Of a stretch of 53,582 nt of DNA, positions 1 to 7,632 are shown piece after piece (position 1 is the stretch's first letter; each line of letters opens with the position of its first letter). Under the pieces are notes generated by a model. It was not told the DNA's origin. It searched no databases and was given only the letters and a program-made list of their open reading frames with translations. The DNA comes from Candidatus Cloacimonas sp. (GTDB taxonomy: Bacteria; Cloacimonadota; Cloacimonadia; Cloacimonadales; Cloacimonadaceae). The translations under genes and the position numbers were made by a program. Location: NCBI GenBank assembly GCA_039680785.1, contig JBDKSF010000036.1, positions 1 through 53,582 on the forward strand, given 5' to 3'.

Positions 1-1016
1 CAGATTTGGCAGAAAACATTATCTCTTTACAACCGGATATACCTGTTTATAGAACAAAACAGATACTATCTTGGCTATACAAATCACTAATAAATGATCC
101 AGATGCTATGACCAATCTGCCTCAGCAGATAAAACTTTTGCTGAAAGATAACTATTCTTTTTTCTTACCTGAAGTTGATGCGATGGTAGTTTCCAAAGAT
201 AGATCAATAAAATATCGTTTACGCTTGGAAGATGGTGAATTAATTGAAAGTGTTCTAATTCCGGCAGCTAAGAAAAATACCCTCTGCATTTCCACTCAAG
301 TTGGATGCGCACATAATTGTCAGTTTTGTTCTACCGGTAAAATGGGTTTTATCCGCAATTTACAAAGTTATGAAATTGTTGGTCAGGTTATAAATGCAGC
401 AAGTTATTTAAAAAATAACGGATCGTCTCATCTTACCAATCTGGTTTTTATGGGGATGGGTGAACCAATGGATAACTTGGAAAATGTATTAGATGCCCTA
501 AAAATGCTACAAAGTAATGAAGGCCTATCCATTAGTCCCCGGCATATAACAATTTCCACTTGTGGAGTAGTTCCTGGCATTATCTCTCTTGCCAATAGCG
601 GCATCAAAGTAAAACTGGCGCTTTCTTTAAATTCTGCCATAGAATCCAAAAGAAAAGAACTAATGCCAATATGCAAACAATATAACCTGCTGGAATTGAA
701 ACAGGCATTGCTTTATTATCAAAGAAACAGTACCTACCGAGTTACCATAGAATATATTCTTTTTGCTGGTTACAATATGGGCAATGAGGACTTGGCTGCT
801 TTGCGTAAATATATCGGAGACATTTCCTGTAAAATAAATTTCATTCCTTTCAATGTAGACGGAAAATCAAAATTTAGAGCTCCCACCGAAGCTGAGATAA
901 CGGACTTTATGCAGAGAGCTCAAATCCTTCCCCAGGCAATAACATTACGCAAAAGCAGAGGTTCAGATATTTTAGGCGCATGCGGACAGCTTGCCAATAG
1001 TAATCAAGGAGATTAG
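1..1016 (+). CDS. rlmN: Dual-specificity 23S rRNA/tRNA adenine C2-methyltransferase RlmN, 5' end cut by window
   Basis: Radical-SAM enzyme that methylates C2 of A2503 in 23S rRNA and A37 in some tRNAs. The open frame is readable from base 3. A TTG at 6 could be a start, but the residues before it (DL-) match the family's N-terminal region that precedes RTKQILSWLY, so the true start most likely lies upstream of the window. The [4Fe-4S] motif CxxxCxxC is seen as CAHNCQFC. The C-terminal cysteine that carries the transient methyl group is in GACGQLA, and the resolving cysteine is in LCISTQVGC, so every catalytic cysteine is present. GMGEP and the following SAM-binding segments are also intact. 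It ends 2 nt before deoC, whose ribosome site AAGGAG lies inside the last codons, so the two genes are probably co-transcribed. Confidence 0.93.
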   Translation, partial: DLAENIISLQPDIPVYRTKQILSWLYKSLINDPDAMTNLPQQIKLLLKDNYSFFLPEVDAMVVSKDRSIKYRLRLEDGELIESVLIPAAKKNTLCISTQVGCAHNCQFCSTGKMGFIRNLQSYEIVGQVINAASYLKNNGSSHLTNLVFMGMGEPMDNLENVLDALKMLQSNEGLSISPRHITISTCGVVPGIISLANSGIKVKLALSLNSAIESKRKELMPICKQYNLLELKQALLYYQRNSTYRVTIEYILFAGYNMGNEDLAALRKYIGDISCKINFIPFNVDGKSKFRAPTEAEITDFMQRAQILPQAITLRKSRGSDILGACGQLANSNQGD

Positions 1017-1018
1017 CT

Positions 1019-1795
1019 ATGAAAGACATTTCAAAAATTGCCATAGACCTTTTGGGAGACAATCATCCCGCCCAATGCGGAGGAGGACATAAAATATGTT
1101 TGAATTGTTTTAAATGCCATTTAAAATATCCTGACAGAGTTTATGATCCATCTCTTAATTTGGCTTCCTATATAGATGCCACCTTACTAAAAGCCGACGC
1201 CAGCAAAAAGAACATTGAAGAACTTTGCAATACGGCAAACCAATATAAAACCGCATCCGTATGCGTTAATTCCTTTTTTATCCCACTGGCAAACACACTA
1301 CTGGAAAAACCGGTCATTTCCTGCACGGTCATTAATTTTCCTTTGGGTGCCTCTAATATCAATGCAGTGGCTTATGAAGCAGAGTCCGTTTTAAAAGAGG
1401 GAGCAAAAGAAGTTGATCTGGTTCAAAATTTAAGTGCTTTACTAAGTGGAGATTATGATACTGACTTGCAGACCATCCAAAATGTAGTGATATTATGTAA
1501 AGAGCATAAAGCACTGTTAAAAGTTATTCTGGAAACCTGCTATTTAACGGAAGAACAAATAATCATCAGTTCCCTGCTGGCTAAAAAAGCAGGCGCTGAT
1601 TTTATCAAGACCTCTACTGGTTTTGGAACCGCTGGGGCAACAGTAGAAAATATCGCTTTAATGAGAAAAGTGGTTGGCCCAAAAATCGGTGTGAAAGCAG
1701 CGGGGGGCATTAAAACAAAAGAACAAGCATTGGCAATGCTAAATGCAGGAGCCAATAGAATTGGTGCTTCCAATGTTACAGCCATCTTAAAATAA
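1019..1795 (+). CDS. deoC: Deoxyribose-phosphate aldolase with N-terminal four-cysteine extension
   Basis: Class I aldolase that splits 2-deoxyribose 5-phosphate into glyceraldehyde 3-phosphate and acetaldehyde during deoxynucleoside breakdown. The TIM-barrel core shows DATLLKADA, ASVCVN, CTVINFPLGA, EVDLVQN, the Schiff-base lysine segment DFIKTSTGFG and the second lysine in GVKAAGGI. The core starts near residue 50; normal DeoC proteins are about 220 residues, this one is 258. The extra N-terminus carries C20, C27, C30 and C33 (CGGGHKICLNCFKC), a pattern that looks like a zinc or iron-sulfur site. Start chosen at 1019 because AAGGAG lies 9 nt upstream. It sits between rlmN and thyX with gaps of 2 and 11 nt. 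The aldolase call is firm; the role of the extension is unknown. Confidence 0.93.
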   Translation: MKDISKIAIDLLGDNHPAQCGGGHKICLNCFKCHLKYPDRVYDPSLNLASYIDATLLKADASKKNIEELCNTANQYKTASVCVNSFFIPLANTLLEKPVISCTVINFPLGASNINAVAYEAESVLKEGAKEVDLVQNLSALLSGDYDTDLQTIQNVVILCKEHKALLKVILETCYLTEEQIIISSLLAKKAGADFIKTSTGFGTAGATVENIALMRKVVGPKIGVKAAGGIKTKEQALAMLNAGANRIGASNVTAILK

Positions 1796-1806
1796 AGGTT
1801 ATCACT

Positions 1807-3228
1807 ATGAAAGTTAATATTGCCGGATTCAATATCGATAAAGAGCTTGTGGACAAACTGAACAGTTCCATAGCCACACCAGAACTAATTTCTGCCTCTT
1901 ACGCCAGAATAAGTCGCAGCAATAAAAGCATTGAAGAGCTTCGCAAAGAAGCGCTTACAGAACTGGAAAAAGCCCGCAAAACCAATACTGATATTATTTT
2001 TGAAATGGGACACAGTTCCGTAGCTGAACATGCTGTTTTTAATATTGACATTGTAGGAATTTCCAGAGTGCTTACGGAATTGGTTCAGCGCAGCAGAATT
2101 GCCTCTTTTACAGAAAAATCTCAAAGATATGTAACTTTTAACAAGGATTATGTAGTTCCTGCGGAATTTGCCAATAGACCAAAGTTGAAAAAGCCCTATA
2201 AGCAAATGATGGATTCTCTTTTTCAGGAATATGAGCTCTGTTTTAATGCTTTGAACGAATTGTATAAGACCCAAAAACCCAAATTAAAAACAAAGGAAAG
2301 AGAATGTCTTGCCAAAGAGGATGCGCGTTATATTTTGCCTCTTTCTACCAAAACTCAAATGGGTATGACCATCAATGCCCGCAGTTTGGAAAATTTACTG
2401 AGGCGTTTAGCTAAACATCCTTTCCAAGAAGCGGACGAACTAAAAGAACTTCTTCTCCAAAATGTTTCAGCCATAGCTCCATCTTTAATTCGCTACACGG
2501 AAGATTCTCAATACGACGGAAAGATTGATCTGGAAAAAGTAGGTTTTAGCGGTTTTTTGCAACAGGAACTTCCCTGGGTTAAAGAACTGGATATGGCTAA
2601 TAAACTGAAAGTAATAAGTGTTCCGGATAATGCCGATGACAAAGTTTTAGCTGCCATAATCTATCAGCAGGGAGAACTTGATTGGAATGAAACCCTCGAG
2701 ACCGTTTCCCATTTACCCCGCGTAATTAAACAGCAGCTCTGGAACCAGGTTTTTCGTAATCTTAAGCCCTGGCATAAAGTTCCTCGCGCCTTTGAAATTG
2801 TTGATTTCGTTTTTGAATTAACAATGAGCGAAAGCTGCTGGGCTCAATTCAAGCGTCATCGTTATTGCACTATTTTACGCAAAGGCAGCAGTTCATTTGT
2901 AGCCAAAATTCCACCTGCCATTAAAGCAATTAAGCGAGAAAAAATATGGAGCGATTTAAATAATGAACTAAGCCGTTTAGGAAGTTCCCTCCCTCCTAAA
3001 TTTGCTTATTTAACTCCTTATTTTAGAACTAATGCTTCGCTTGTTACTATTTTGGTTAAGATGAATCTGCGCGAAATTTATCATTTTACGCGTCTGCGCA
3101 GTGACGAAAATGCTCAGTGGGAAATAAGAGAAATATCCCAACTAATGACAAAACAAGTAAAAAATGCTGCGCCGCAAGCAAGTGTTTTACTCTGTGGCAA
3201 AAGTGAATTTAAAAATCCCTATGCCTGA
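1807..3228 (+). CDS. thyX: Tandem-domain FAD-dependent thymidylate synthase (ThyX)
   Basis: ThyX makes dTMP from dUMP using FAD, NADPH and methylene-tetrahydrofolate. Usual ThyX subunits are about 220-250 residues; this protein is 473 and holds two ThyX-like halves, an arrangement known from chlamydial ThyX. The first half has the motif region QRSRIASFTEKSQRY (residues 94-108), where ExSxRY is conserved but the usual RHR reads RSR. The second half has RHR at residues 350-352 (FKRHRYCTIL) but lacks the following NExS part; FTRLRSDENAQWEIREI near the C-terminus is also ThyX-like. So each half keeps a different part of the signature. It follows deoC by 11 nt with AAAGG upstream of the ATG. No thyA is in the window. 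Family assignment is firm; which half binds dUMP or FAD is inference. Confidence 0.88.
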   Translation: MKVNIAGFNIDKELVDKLNSSIATPELISASYARISRSNKSIEELRKEALTELEKARKTNTDIIFEMGHSSVAEHAVFNIDIVGISRVLTELVQRSRIASFTEKSQRYVTFNKDYVVPAEFANRPKLKKPYKQMMDSLFQEYELCFNALNELYKTQKPKLKTKERECLAKEDARYILPLSTKTQMGMTINARSLENLLRRLAKHPFQEADELKELLLQNVSAIAPSLIRYTEDSQYDGKIDLEKVGFSGFLQQELPWVKELDMANKLKVISVPDNADDKVLAAIIYQQGELDWNETLETVSHLPRVIKQQLWNQVFRNLKPWHKVPRAFEIVDFVFELTMSESCWAQFKRHRYCTILRKGSSSFVAKIPPAIKAIKREKIWSDLNNELSRLGSSLPPKFAYLTPYFRTNASLVTILVKMNLREIYHFTRLRSDENAQWEIREISQLMTKQVKNAAPQASVLLCGKSEFKNPYA

Positions 3229-3529
3229 TCCTTTCTTCTTTTTAGACAAATATTAGATTGGGATAGTCACCTAATTCCAATATAGCAAAATAATGTAGCT
3301 GCTATTTTCCTGAACTCAATAACCATTTGGTATATATGAAGTTACTTACTCATTTTTCCATAGAGGCATTGTTTTAGTTAAATTTGATAATTTTCTACTT
3401 GACTGCAAGGCCTCATTCGATTATTATGTTTATAAAATAATTTTTTTCGGGTTTTCCCGCAGGTTTTTTTTCTTTCCCAAGTATAACATACAGGAAAATT
3501 CTATACTTAAAAAACAAGGAGATTAAATT
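3229..3529. other. Intergenic region between thyX and the Deg protease
   Basis: No credible gene. It holds the promoter at 3399-3427. In the predicted leader there is a 4-bp stem CGGG-TTTT-CCCG (3448-3459), followed 4 nt later by a run of eight T. The stem is too short to be called a terminator with confidence, though it could act as a weak attenuator. No clear terminator follows thyX. Confidence 0.5.
3399..3427 (+). promoter_or_regulatory. Sigma-70-type promoter for the Deg protease gene
   Basis: TTGACT (3399-3404), a 17-nt spacer and TATTAT (3422-3427), each one base off consensus. Transcription would start near 3434, leaving a leader of about 95 nt before the ATG at 3530. Confidence 0.7.
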
Positions 3530-4987
3530 ATGAAAATGTGGAAACAATTATTCCTGGTGCTGATGACATTATCTGTTATGAGTTGCGCCACAGCGAAAGA
3601 TAATATGATCGACCTCAATAGTCCCAATCCTGTAGTGGAAGTAGTAAAAAATGTGCGCGAGGCGGTTGTTCAAATCAGAGTTGAGGCAAAAGTGACCGTT
3701 CAAAATTATATGAATCCCTTCTCTGACGATCCCTGGTTCCGTCAATTTTTCCAGTTTCCTCAAGAACAAACTCGCCCCATCGTCTCTTTAGGTAGCGGTT
3801 TTATTTATGAATATAATGCCTCCACTCGTGAAGCATTTATTCTTACCAATAACCATGTTGTGGAAAAAGGTCGGGAAGGAACAATCACTGTAACTATGGC
3901 AGATAAAGTTGTTTACACGGGTTCTGTAGTTGGTTTAGACCCCAGCACAGATGTAGCCGTTATCAAAGTTGTAGTTAAAGAAGGCGAAAAAGTGACCGTT
4001 GCACCTTTAGGAGATTCCGATAAACTCCAAATCGGAGAATGGGCAATCGCCATAGGTAATCCTTTCAGCGAAGGACTGGATCGAACAGTTACTTTGGGTG
4101 TTATATCAGCCACGAGCAGAGCCAATTTAAATTTGGGTGAAAATTCTCCCATATATCAGGATTTCATCCAAACCGATGCAGCCATCAATAGTGGTAACAG
4201 TGGCGGACCTCTTTTAAATATCAAAGGCGAGGTCATAGGTATCAATTCAGCTTTGGCAAGCACTAATGGAGGCAATGTCGGCATCGGTTTTGCCATTCCC
4301 ATCAATCTTGCTAAGCGAGTTGTGCAAGATCTTGTTGCCAGTGGAAAAGTTACCCGTGCCTACATCGGCATTTTACCCCAGGAAATAACCCCGGATATTA
4401 TGGAAGCTTACGGTTTGAAAGAAGTTGCCGGAGTCCTTGTTACCAAAGTGGAAAAGGATTCTCCCGCCGATAAAGCCGGCATTCACGAAGAAGATATCAT
4501 TACTGAAATTAACGGTGAAAAAGTAACCAGTGTGCCTAAATTCCGCATTGCCATCGCTACTGCCAAAGTAGGACAAGAACTTCCTCTCAAAATTGTGCGT
4601 GATAGAAAAGAAATATCTGTGCGCGTCGTTTTAGAAGCATATCCCGAAGATATTGTCGCAGCCAACGATAATGCAAAAGGAGGACCGGCCACAGGTATCA
4701 GCGTAGAATCAATTGATAGCCAAGCAGCCAAGCGTTTAAATGTCACCAGCGATAAGGGTGTGGTAGTTACTAAAGTGGAACCAAATTCTCCCGCCGCCAA
4801 GTCCGGATTAAAAGTCGGCTATGTCATCATTAAAATTGAAGGCAAAGAAATTAATAGCCCCAAAGAATTCAATACTGAGCTGGAAATAGCCAAAACCAAT
4901 ATGGATAAAGAAAACCGCAAGACCATTCGGCTTTATGTGCTGGATACTAATAAACAGCCCTCGGTAGTAATTCTAAAATTTGAATAA
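3530..4987 (+). CDS. HtrA/Deg family periplasmic serine protease with two PDZ domains
   Basis: Envelope quality-control protease and chaperone of the DegP/DegQ type. The N-terminus is a signal sequence ending in LSVMSC, which can be read as a lipobox, so the protein may be membrane-anchored through the cysteine near residue 19. The trypsin-like domain shows the triad: His in LTNNHVVEKG, Asp in DPSTDVAVIKV and Ser in INSGNSGGPL. Two PDZ domains follow, the first starting near YIGILPQEI and the second near GISVESIDSQ, with GVVVTKVEPNSPA inside the second. The length of 485 residues fits DegP/DegQ. The start at 3530 is backed by CAAGGAG 8 nt upstream. It is a single-gene transcription unit with its own promoter and terminator. 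DegP and DegQ cannot be told apart from sequence alone. Confidence 0.93.
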   Translation: MKMWKQLFLVLMTLSVMSCATAKDNMIDLNSPNPVVEVVKNVREAVVQIRVEAKVTVQNYMNPFSDDPWFRQFFQFPQEQTRPIVSLGSGFIYEYNASTREAFILTNNHVVEKGREGTITVTMADKVVYTGSVVGLDPSTDVAVIKVVVKEGEKVTVAPLGDSDKLQIGEWAIAIGNPFSEGLDRTVTLGVISATSRANLNLGENSPIYQDFIQTDAAINSGNSGGPLLNIKGEVIGINSALASTNGGNVGIGFAIPINLAKRVVQDLVASGKVTRAYIGILPQEITPDIMEAYGLKEVAGVLVTKVEKDSPADKAGIHEEDIITEINGEKVTSVPKFRIAIATAKVGQELPLKIVRDRKEISVRVVLEAYPEDIVAANDNAKGGPATGISVESIDSQAAKRLNVTSDKGVVVTKVEPNSPAAKSGLKVGYVIIKIEGKEINSPKEFNTELEIAKTNMDKENRKTIRLYVLDTNKQPSVVILKFE

Positions 4988-5010
4988 ATAAGAATGTTCA
5001 ACCCATATTT

Positions 5011-5042
5011 AAGCGGAAGGTTATTGCCTTCCGCTTTTTTTT
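5011..5042 (+). terminator. Rho-independent terminator of the Deg protease gene
   Basis: Perfect 10-bp stem AAGCGGAAGG / CCTTCCGCTT with a 6-nt loop, followed by an unbroken T run to 5042. It lies 23 nt after the stop codon. Confidence 0.95.
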
Positions 5043-5260
5043 AAATATTTCTCTGAAATCCTTTTATCCCGTGCATTGGCTTGATAGTTTTCATTAGTTA
5101 CAGCAGTAATTATCTATCTGGAAAGCCCCAAAAAGCTGTGTTTTTTGCGTCCGCATCAGACATATTTACTGCTCCCTAAAAGGCATTTTTTTAATTGGAC
5201 AAAATTCATCCTTCTATTGTAAGCTAATTTCTTGCTATTTAGTAAATTGTCTTATAACGC

Positions 5261-5320
5261 CGTAACGCTTCCGTAACACTTCTCTAACTTCGTTACTGCA
5301 TTGTAAGAGATATGTTACTG
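5261..5320. repeat. Phased GTAAC/GTTAC element, copy A
   Basis: A 60-bp stretch that aligns without gaps, at roughly three quarters identity by eye, to 21637-21696. Pentamers of the type GTAAC start at 5262 and 5273, CTAAC at 5284, then GTTAC at 5292, GTAAG at 5303 and GTTAC at 5314. The spacings are 11, 11, 8, 11 and 11. The left three read GTAAC-like and the right three read close to its reverse complement, so the whole is an imperfect dyad with helical phasing. It lies about 180 bp upstream of the hydF start. It may be a protein-binding array or a small dispersed repeat. Confidence 0.7.
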
Positions 5321-5336
5321 GATTATTACTTTAGCG

Positions 5337-5408
5337 AGCAAGCTGAATATTACCAATGCTCTGCCTCAGTGAAGTGAGCCAGAAAGTAAAGTTTTACAGA
5401 TGCTTGCT
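5337..5408. repeat. Nested inverted repeat upstream of hydF
   Basis: Outer arms AGCAAGC (5337-5343) and GCTTGCT (5402-5408) are perfectly complementary. Between them is a hairpin TCTG-C-CTCA / TGAG-C-CAGA (5360-5368 with 5375-5383, one C-C mismatch, 6-nt loop). It directly follows the GTAAC element and ends 36 bp before the hydF promoter. It could be part of a larger element or an RNA structure; no known RNA family was recognised. Confidence 0.45.
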
Positions 5409-5444
5409 GAACGAATAAAAATATCAACTAACCGTAAAAAGAAC

Positions 5445-5473
5445 TTGACTAATACTGAACTTCTTTATATAAG
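5445..5473 (+). promoter_or_regulatory. Sigma-70-type promoter for the hydF-lptG gene group
   Basis: TTGACT (5445-5450), a 17-nt spacer and TATAAG (5468-5473). A start near 5480 gives a leader of about 24 nt before the hydF ATG. Confidence 0.7.
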
Positions 5474-5503
5474 GAATAAGCTAAAATTGGAAAAGGAGAA
5501 TAT

Positions 5504-6841
5504 ATGAGCTCTGCACCCCGAGGTGAACGCTTAATTATAGCCATAATCGGAAAACGCAATGCCGGCAAAAGCAGTTTGATAAACGCCATAGTCGGTCAGG
5601 AAATAGCTATTGTTTCCGATATTGCCGGCACAACTACAGACCCAGTTGATAAACATTATGAACTTCTGCCTTTGGGTCCCGTAACTTTTTATGATACTGC
5701 CGGAGTTGATGATAGCGGTGAATTGGGCTTAAAAAGAGTGCAGGCGACTCAAAAAATACTCTACCGTGCCGACATAGCAATTTTCGTTTCCGACGGGAAA
5801 CCCTTTACTAAAGCCGAATTGGATATAATAGCTAAAATTATGCGAATGGAATTGCCTATTCTGGTTGTATTTAATAAAAGTGACCAAAACCCAGCCAGCC
5901 CGGAAAACATTGCCTTCTGCAAACAAAATGCTTTGCCTTATTTAAGCGTTTCTTCCGTTACTAAAGAGGGCATAAACGAATGCAAAGACAAAATTATCCA
6001 ACTGGCACCCGAAATTTTAAAAGTGAATAGAATTATTGCTGGCGACCTGGTAAAACCGGGTGAAAATGTTATCTTAGTTACTCCTATTGATTCTTCCGCT
6101 CCCAAAGGTAGGTTAATTTTACCTCAGGTTGAGACCTTGCGCGATTTGCTGGACCGAAATTGTAGCGTGACTGTTTTACAGCCATCCGAATTAAAATCTG
6201 CTTTAGATAATGGAAATGAACCACCGGCATTGGTAATAACCGATTCTCAGGCAATTGAATTTGTGGCAAAAACAGTGCCTAAGGAAATTCCTTTAACCAC
6301 TTTCTCCATTCTTTTTGCACGCTACAAAGGTGAACTGGATATCCTTTGGGAAGGCGTTAACCGCCTGAAAACCTTAAAAGATGGCGATAAAATTTTGATT
6401 GCTGAGGCCTGCTCTCATCACATTCAAAAAGATGATATAGGTAGAGTTAAAATCCCTTACTGGATGAAGAATTTCAGCCATAAGGATCTGATTTTTGAGG
6501 TCTATGCGGGACACGATTTTCCAGAAAATCTGGAAGAGTATGCGGTTTGCGTCCATTGTGGTGGATGTATGATTACTTCTATGGAAATGAACAGACGCAT
6601 TATGGAATGTCATAGACGCGGAGTTCCCATCACCAATTACGGAATGACCATTTCTTTATTGCAAGGTGTTTTGGAGAGAACAATGCAGCCCTTGCTGAAG
6701 GATAAAAATGATAAGTACCAAAATCCCGATTGGGCAAATTCTGGAAGCGGAGTTACAAATGAAAATGTCTCCGAGGCAGCGTGCAAATCAGAAATTAATA
6801 ATTCCTTATCTTCCTCTCCCATAAAGGATAATAAAGAATAA
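5504..6841 (+). CDS. hydF: [FeFe]-hydrogenase H-cluster maturation GTPase HydF
   Basis: Scaffold GTPase on which the 2Fe subcluster of [FeFe]-hydrogenase is assembled before transfer to the apo-hydrogenase. The N-terminal GTPase shows the P-loop GKRNAGKS (residues 16-23), switch GTTTD, G3 DTAG and G4 NKSD. The C-terminal cluster site has C303-S-H305 and H351-C352-G-G-C355, matching the CxH...HCxxC signature, with 45 residues between, at the short end of the known range. The length of 445 residues is a little over the usual 410; the extra is a polar C-terminal tail. AAAGGAG lies 9 nt upstream of the ATG. HydE, HydG and the hydrogenase are not in the window. The stop overlaps the next start as TAATG. 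Confidence 0.95.
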   Translation: MSSAPRGERLIIAIIGKRNAGKSSLINAIVGQEIAIVSDIAGTTTDPVDKHYELLPLGPVTFYDTAGVDDSGELGLKRVQATQKILYRADIAIFVSDGKPFTKAELDIIAKIMRMELPILVVFNKSDQNPASPENIAFCKQNALPYLSVSSVTKEGINECKDKIIQLAPEILKVNRIIAGDLVKPGENVILVTPIDSSAPKGRLILPQVETLRDLLDRNCSVTVLQPSELKSALDNGNEPPALVITDSQAIEFVAKTVPKEIPLTTFSILFARYKGELDILWEGVNRLKTLKDGDKILIAEACSHHIQKDDIGRVKIPYWMKNFSHKDLIFEVYAGHDFPENLEEYAVCVHCGGCMITSMEMNRRIMECHRRGVPITNYGMTISLLQGVLERTMQPLLKDKNDKYQNPDWANSGSGVTNENVSEAACKSEINNSLSSSPIKDNKE

Positions 6842-7632
6842 TGAAGGTCTCGGCTTTACAATTTGCTCCCCGCTTGCTAAATAAGGAATATAATCTTAAA
6901 CGCATATCTGAATTACTTATAAAGCTAAAAACTGATTTAATAGTTCTGCCGGAACTATGCTTAAGCGGTTATGTTTTTGCCTCTAAATCCGAGGTTTTAT
7001 CTGTTGCTGAAGAAGCAGGTAAAGGAGAAGCATTTGATTTGCTAACTAACATTGCAGTAACAAATAACTGTGATATAGTTTATGGATATCCTGAAGTTTG
7101 TGGTGATAAACTCTTTAATTCCTGTATGTTAATTATGCCTGATGGTAGATATTATAATTATCGTAAGACGCATCTATTCAACCGCGAAAAATTATTTTTT
7201 AGTCCTGGCGATACAGGTTTTCAAGTGTTTACGAACACAAATGGGATAAAAATAGGGATGATGATTTGTTTTGACTGGCAGTTTCCTGAAGCGGCAAGGA
7301 CTCTTGCTCTCTCTGGAGCACAAATTATTTGCCATCCTGCCAATTTAGTTTTGCCCTGGTGTCAGGAAGCGATGAAAATTCGCTGTCTGGAAAATCGTGT
7401 ATTTGCCATAACGGCTAATAGAATTGGGACAGAATCTAATGCAGGAGTTACAGTTAGCTTTACAGGTAGAAGCCAAATTCTCAATACCAAAGGTGAAGTT
7501 CTTTCTGCACTGTCAGTTAACGAAGAAAATATATCAACGGCAGAAATAAAACCAGATGAAGCAAACGACAAAACCATAACTGAACTCAATGATGCCTTTG
7601 AAGATAGACGACCGGAGTTTTATCGCTTATGA
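6841..7632 (+). CDS. Carbon-nitrogen hydrolase (nitrilase superfamily)
   Basis: Cytosolic hydrolase of an amide or nitrile. The Glu-Lys-Cys triad is visible: E38 in VLPELCLSGY, K109 in YRKTHLF and C143 in MICFDWQFPEAAR. The length of 263 residues fits the omega-amidase and N-carbamoyl/amidase branches of the superfamily. The substrate cannot be read from sequence; an omega-amidase-like role in amino-acid catabolism would suit this organism but is only inference. It is translationally coupled on both sides: it begins in the TAATG junction with hydF and ends in an ATGA junction with ligA. Confidence 0.88.
   Translation: MKVSALQFAPRLLNKEYNLKRISELLIKLKTDLIVLPELCLSGYVFASKSEVLSVAEEAGKGEAFDLLTNIAVTNNCDIVYGYPEVCGDKLFNSCMLIMPDGRYYNYRKTHLFNREKLFFSPGDTGFQVFTNTNGIKIGMMICFDWQFPEAARTLALSGAQIICHPANLVLPWCQEAMKIRCLENRVFAITANRIGTESNAGVTVSFTGRSQILNTKGEVLSALSVNEENISTAEIKPDEANDKTITELNDAFEDRRPEFYRL

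Larger units (their letters stand above)
4988..5503. other. Intergenic region with terminator, repeat element, nested dyad and promoter
   Basis: About 515 bp without a gene. In order it holds the terminator of the protease gene (5011-5042), about 200 bp in which nothing was recognised, the phased GTAAC element (5261-5320), a nested inverted repeat (5337-5408) and the hydF promoter (5445-5473). Confidence 0.6.

Noticed and set aside
3448-3471. Terminator CGGG-TTTT-CCCG with T run before the Deg protease
   Set aside because: The stem is only 4 bp and lies after the promoter, in the predicted leader of the gene it would stop.
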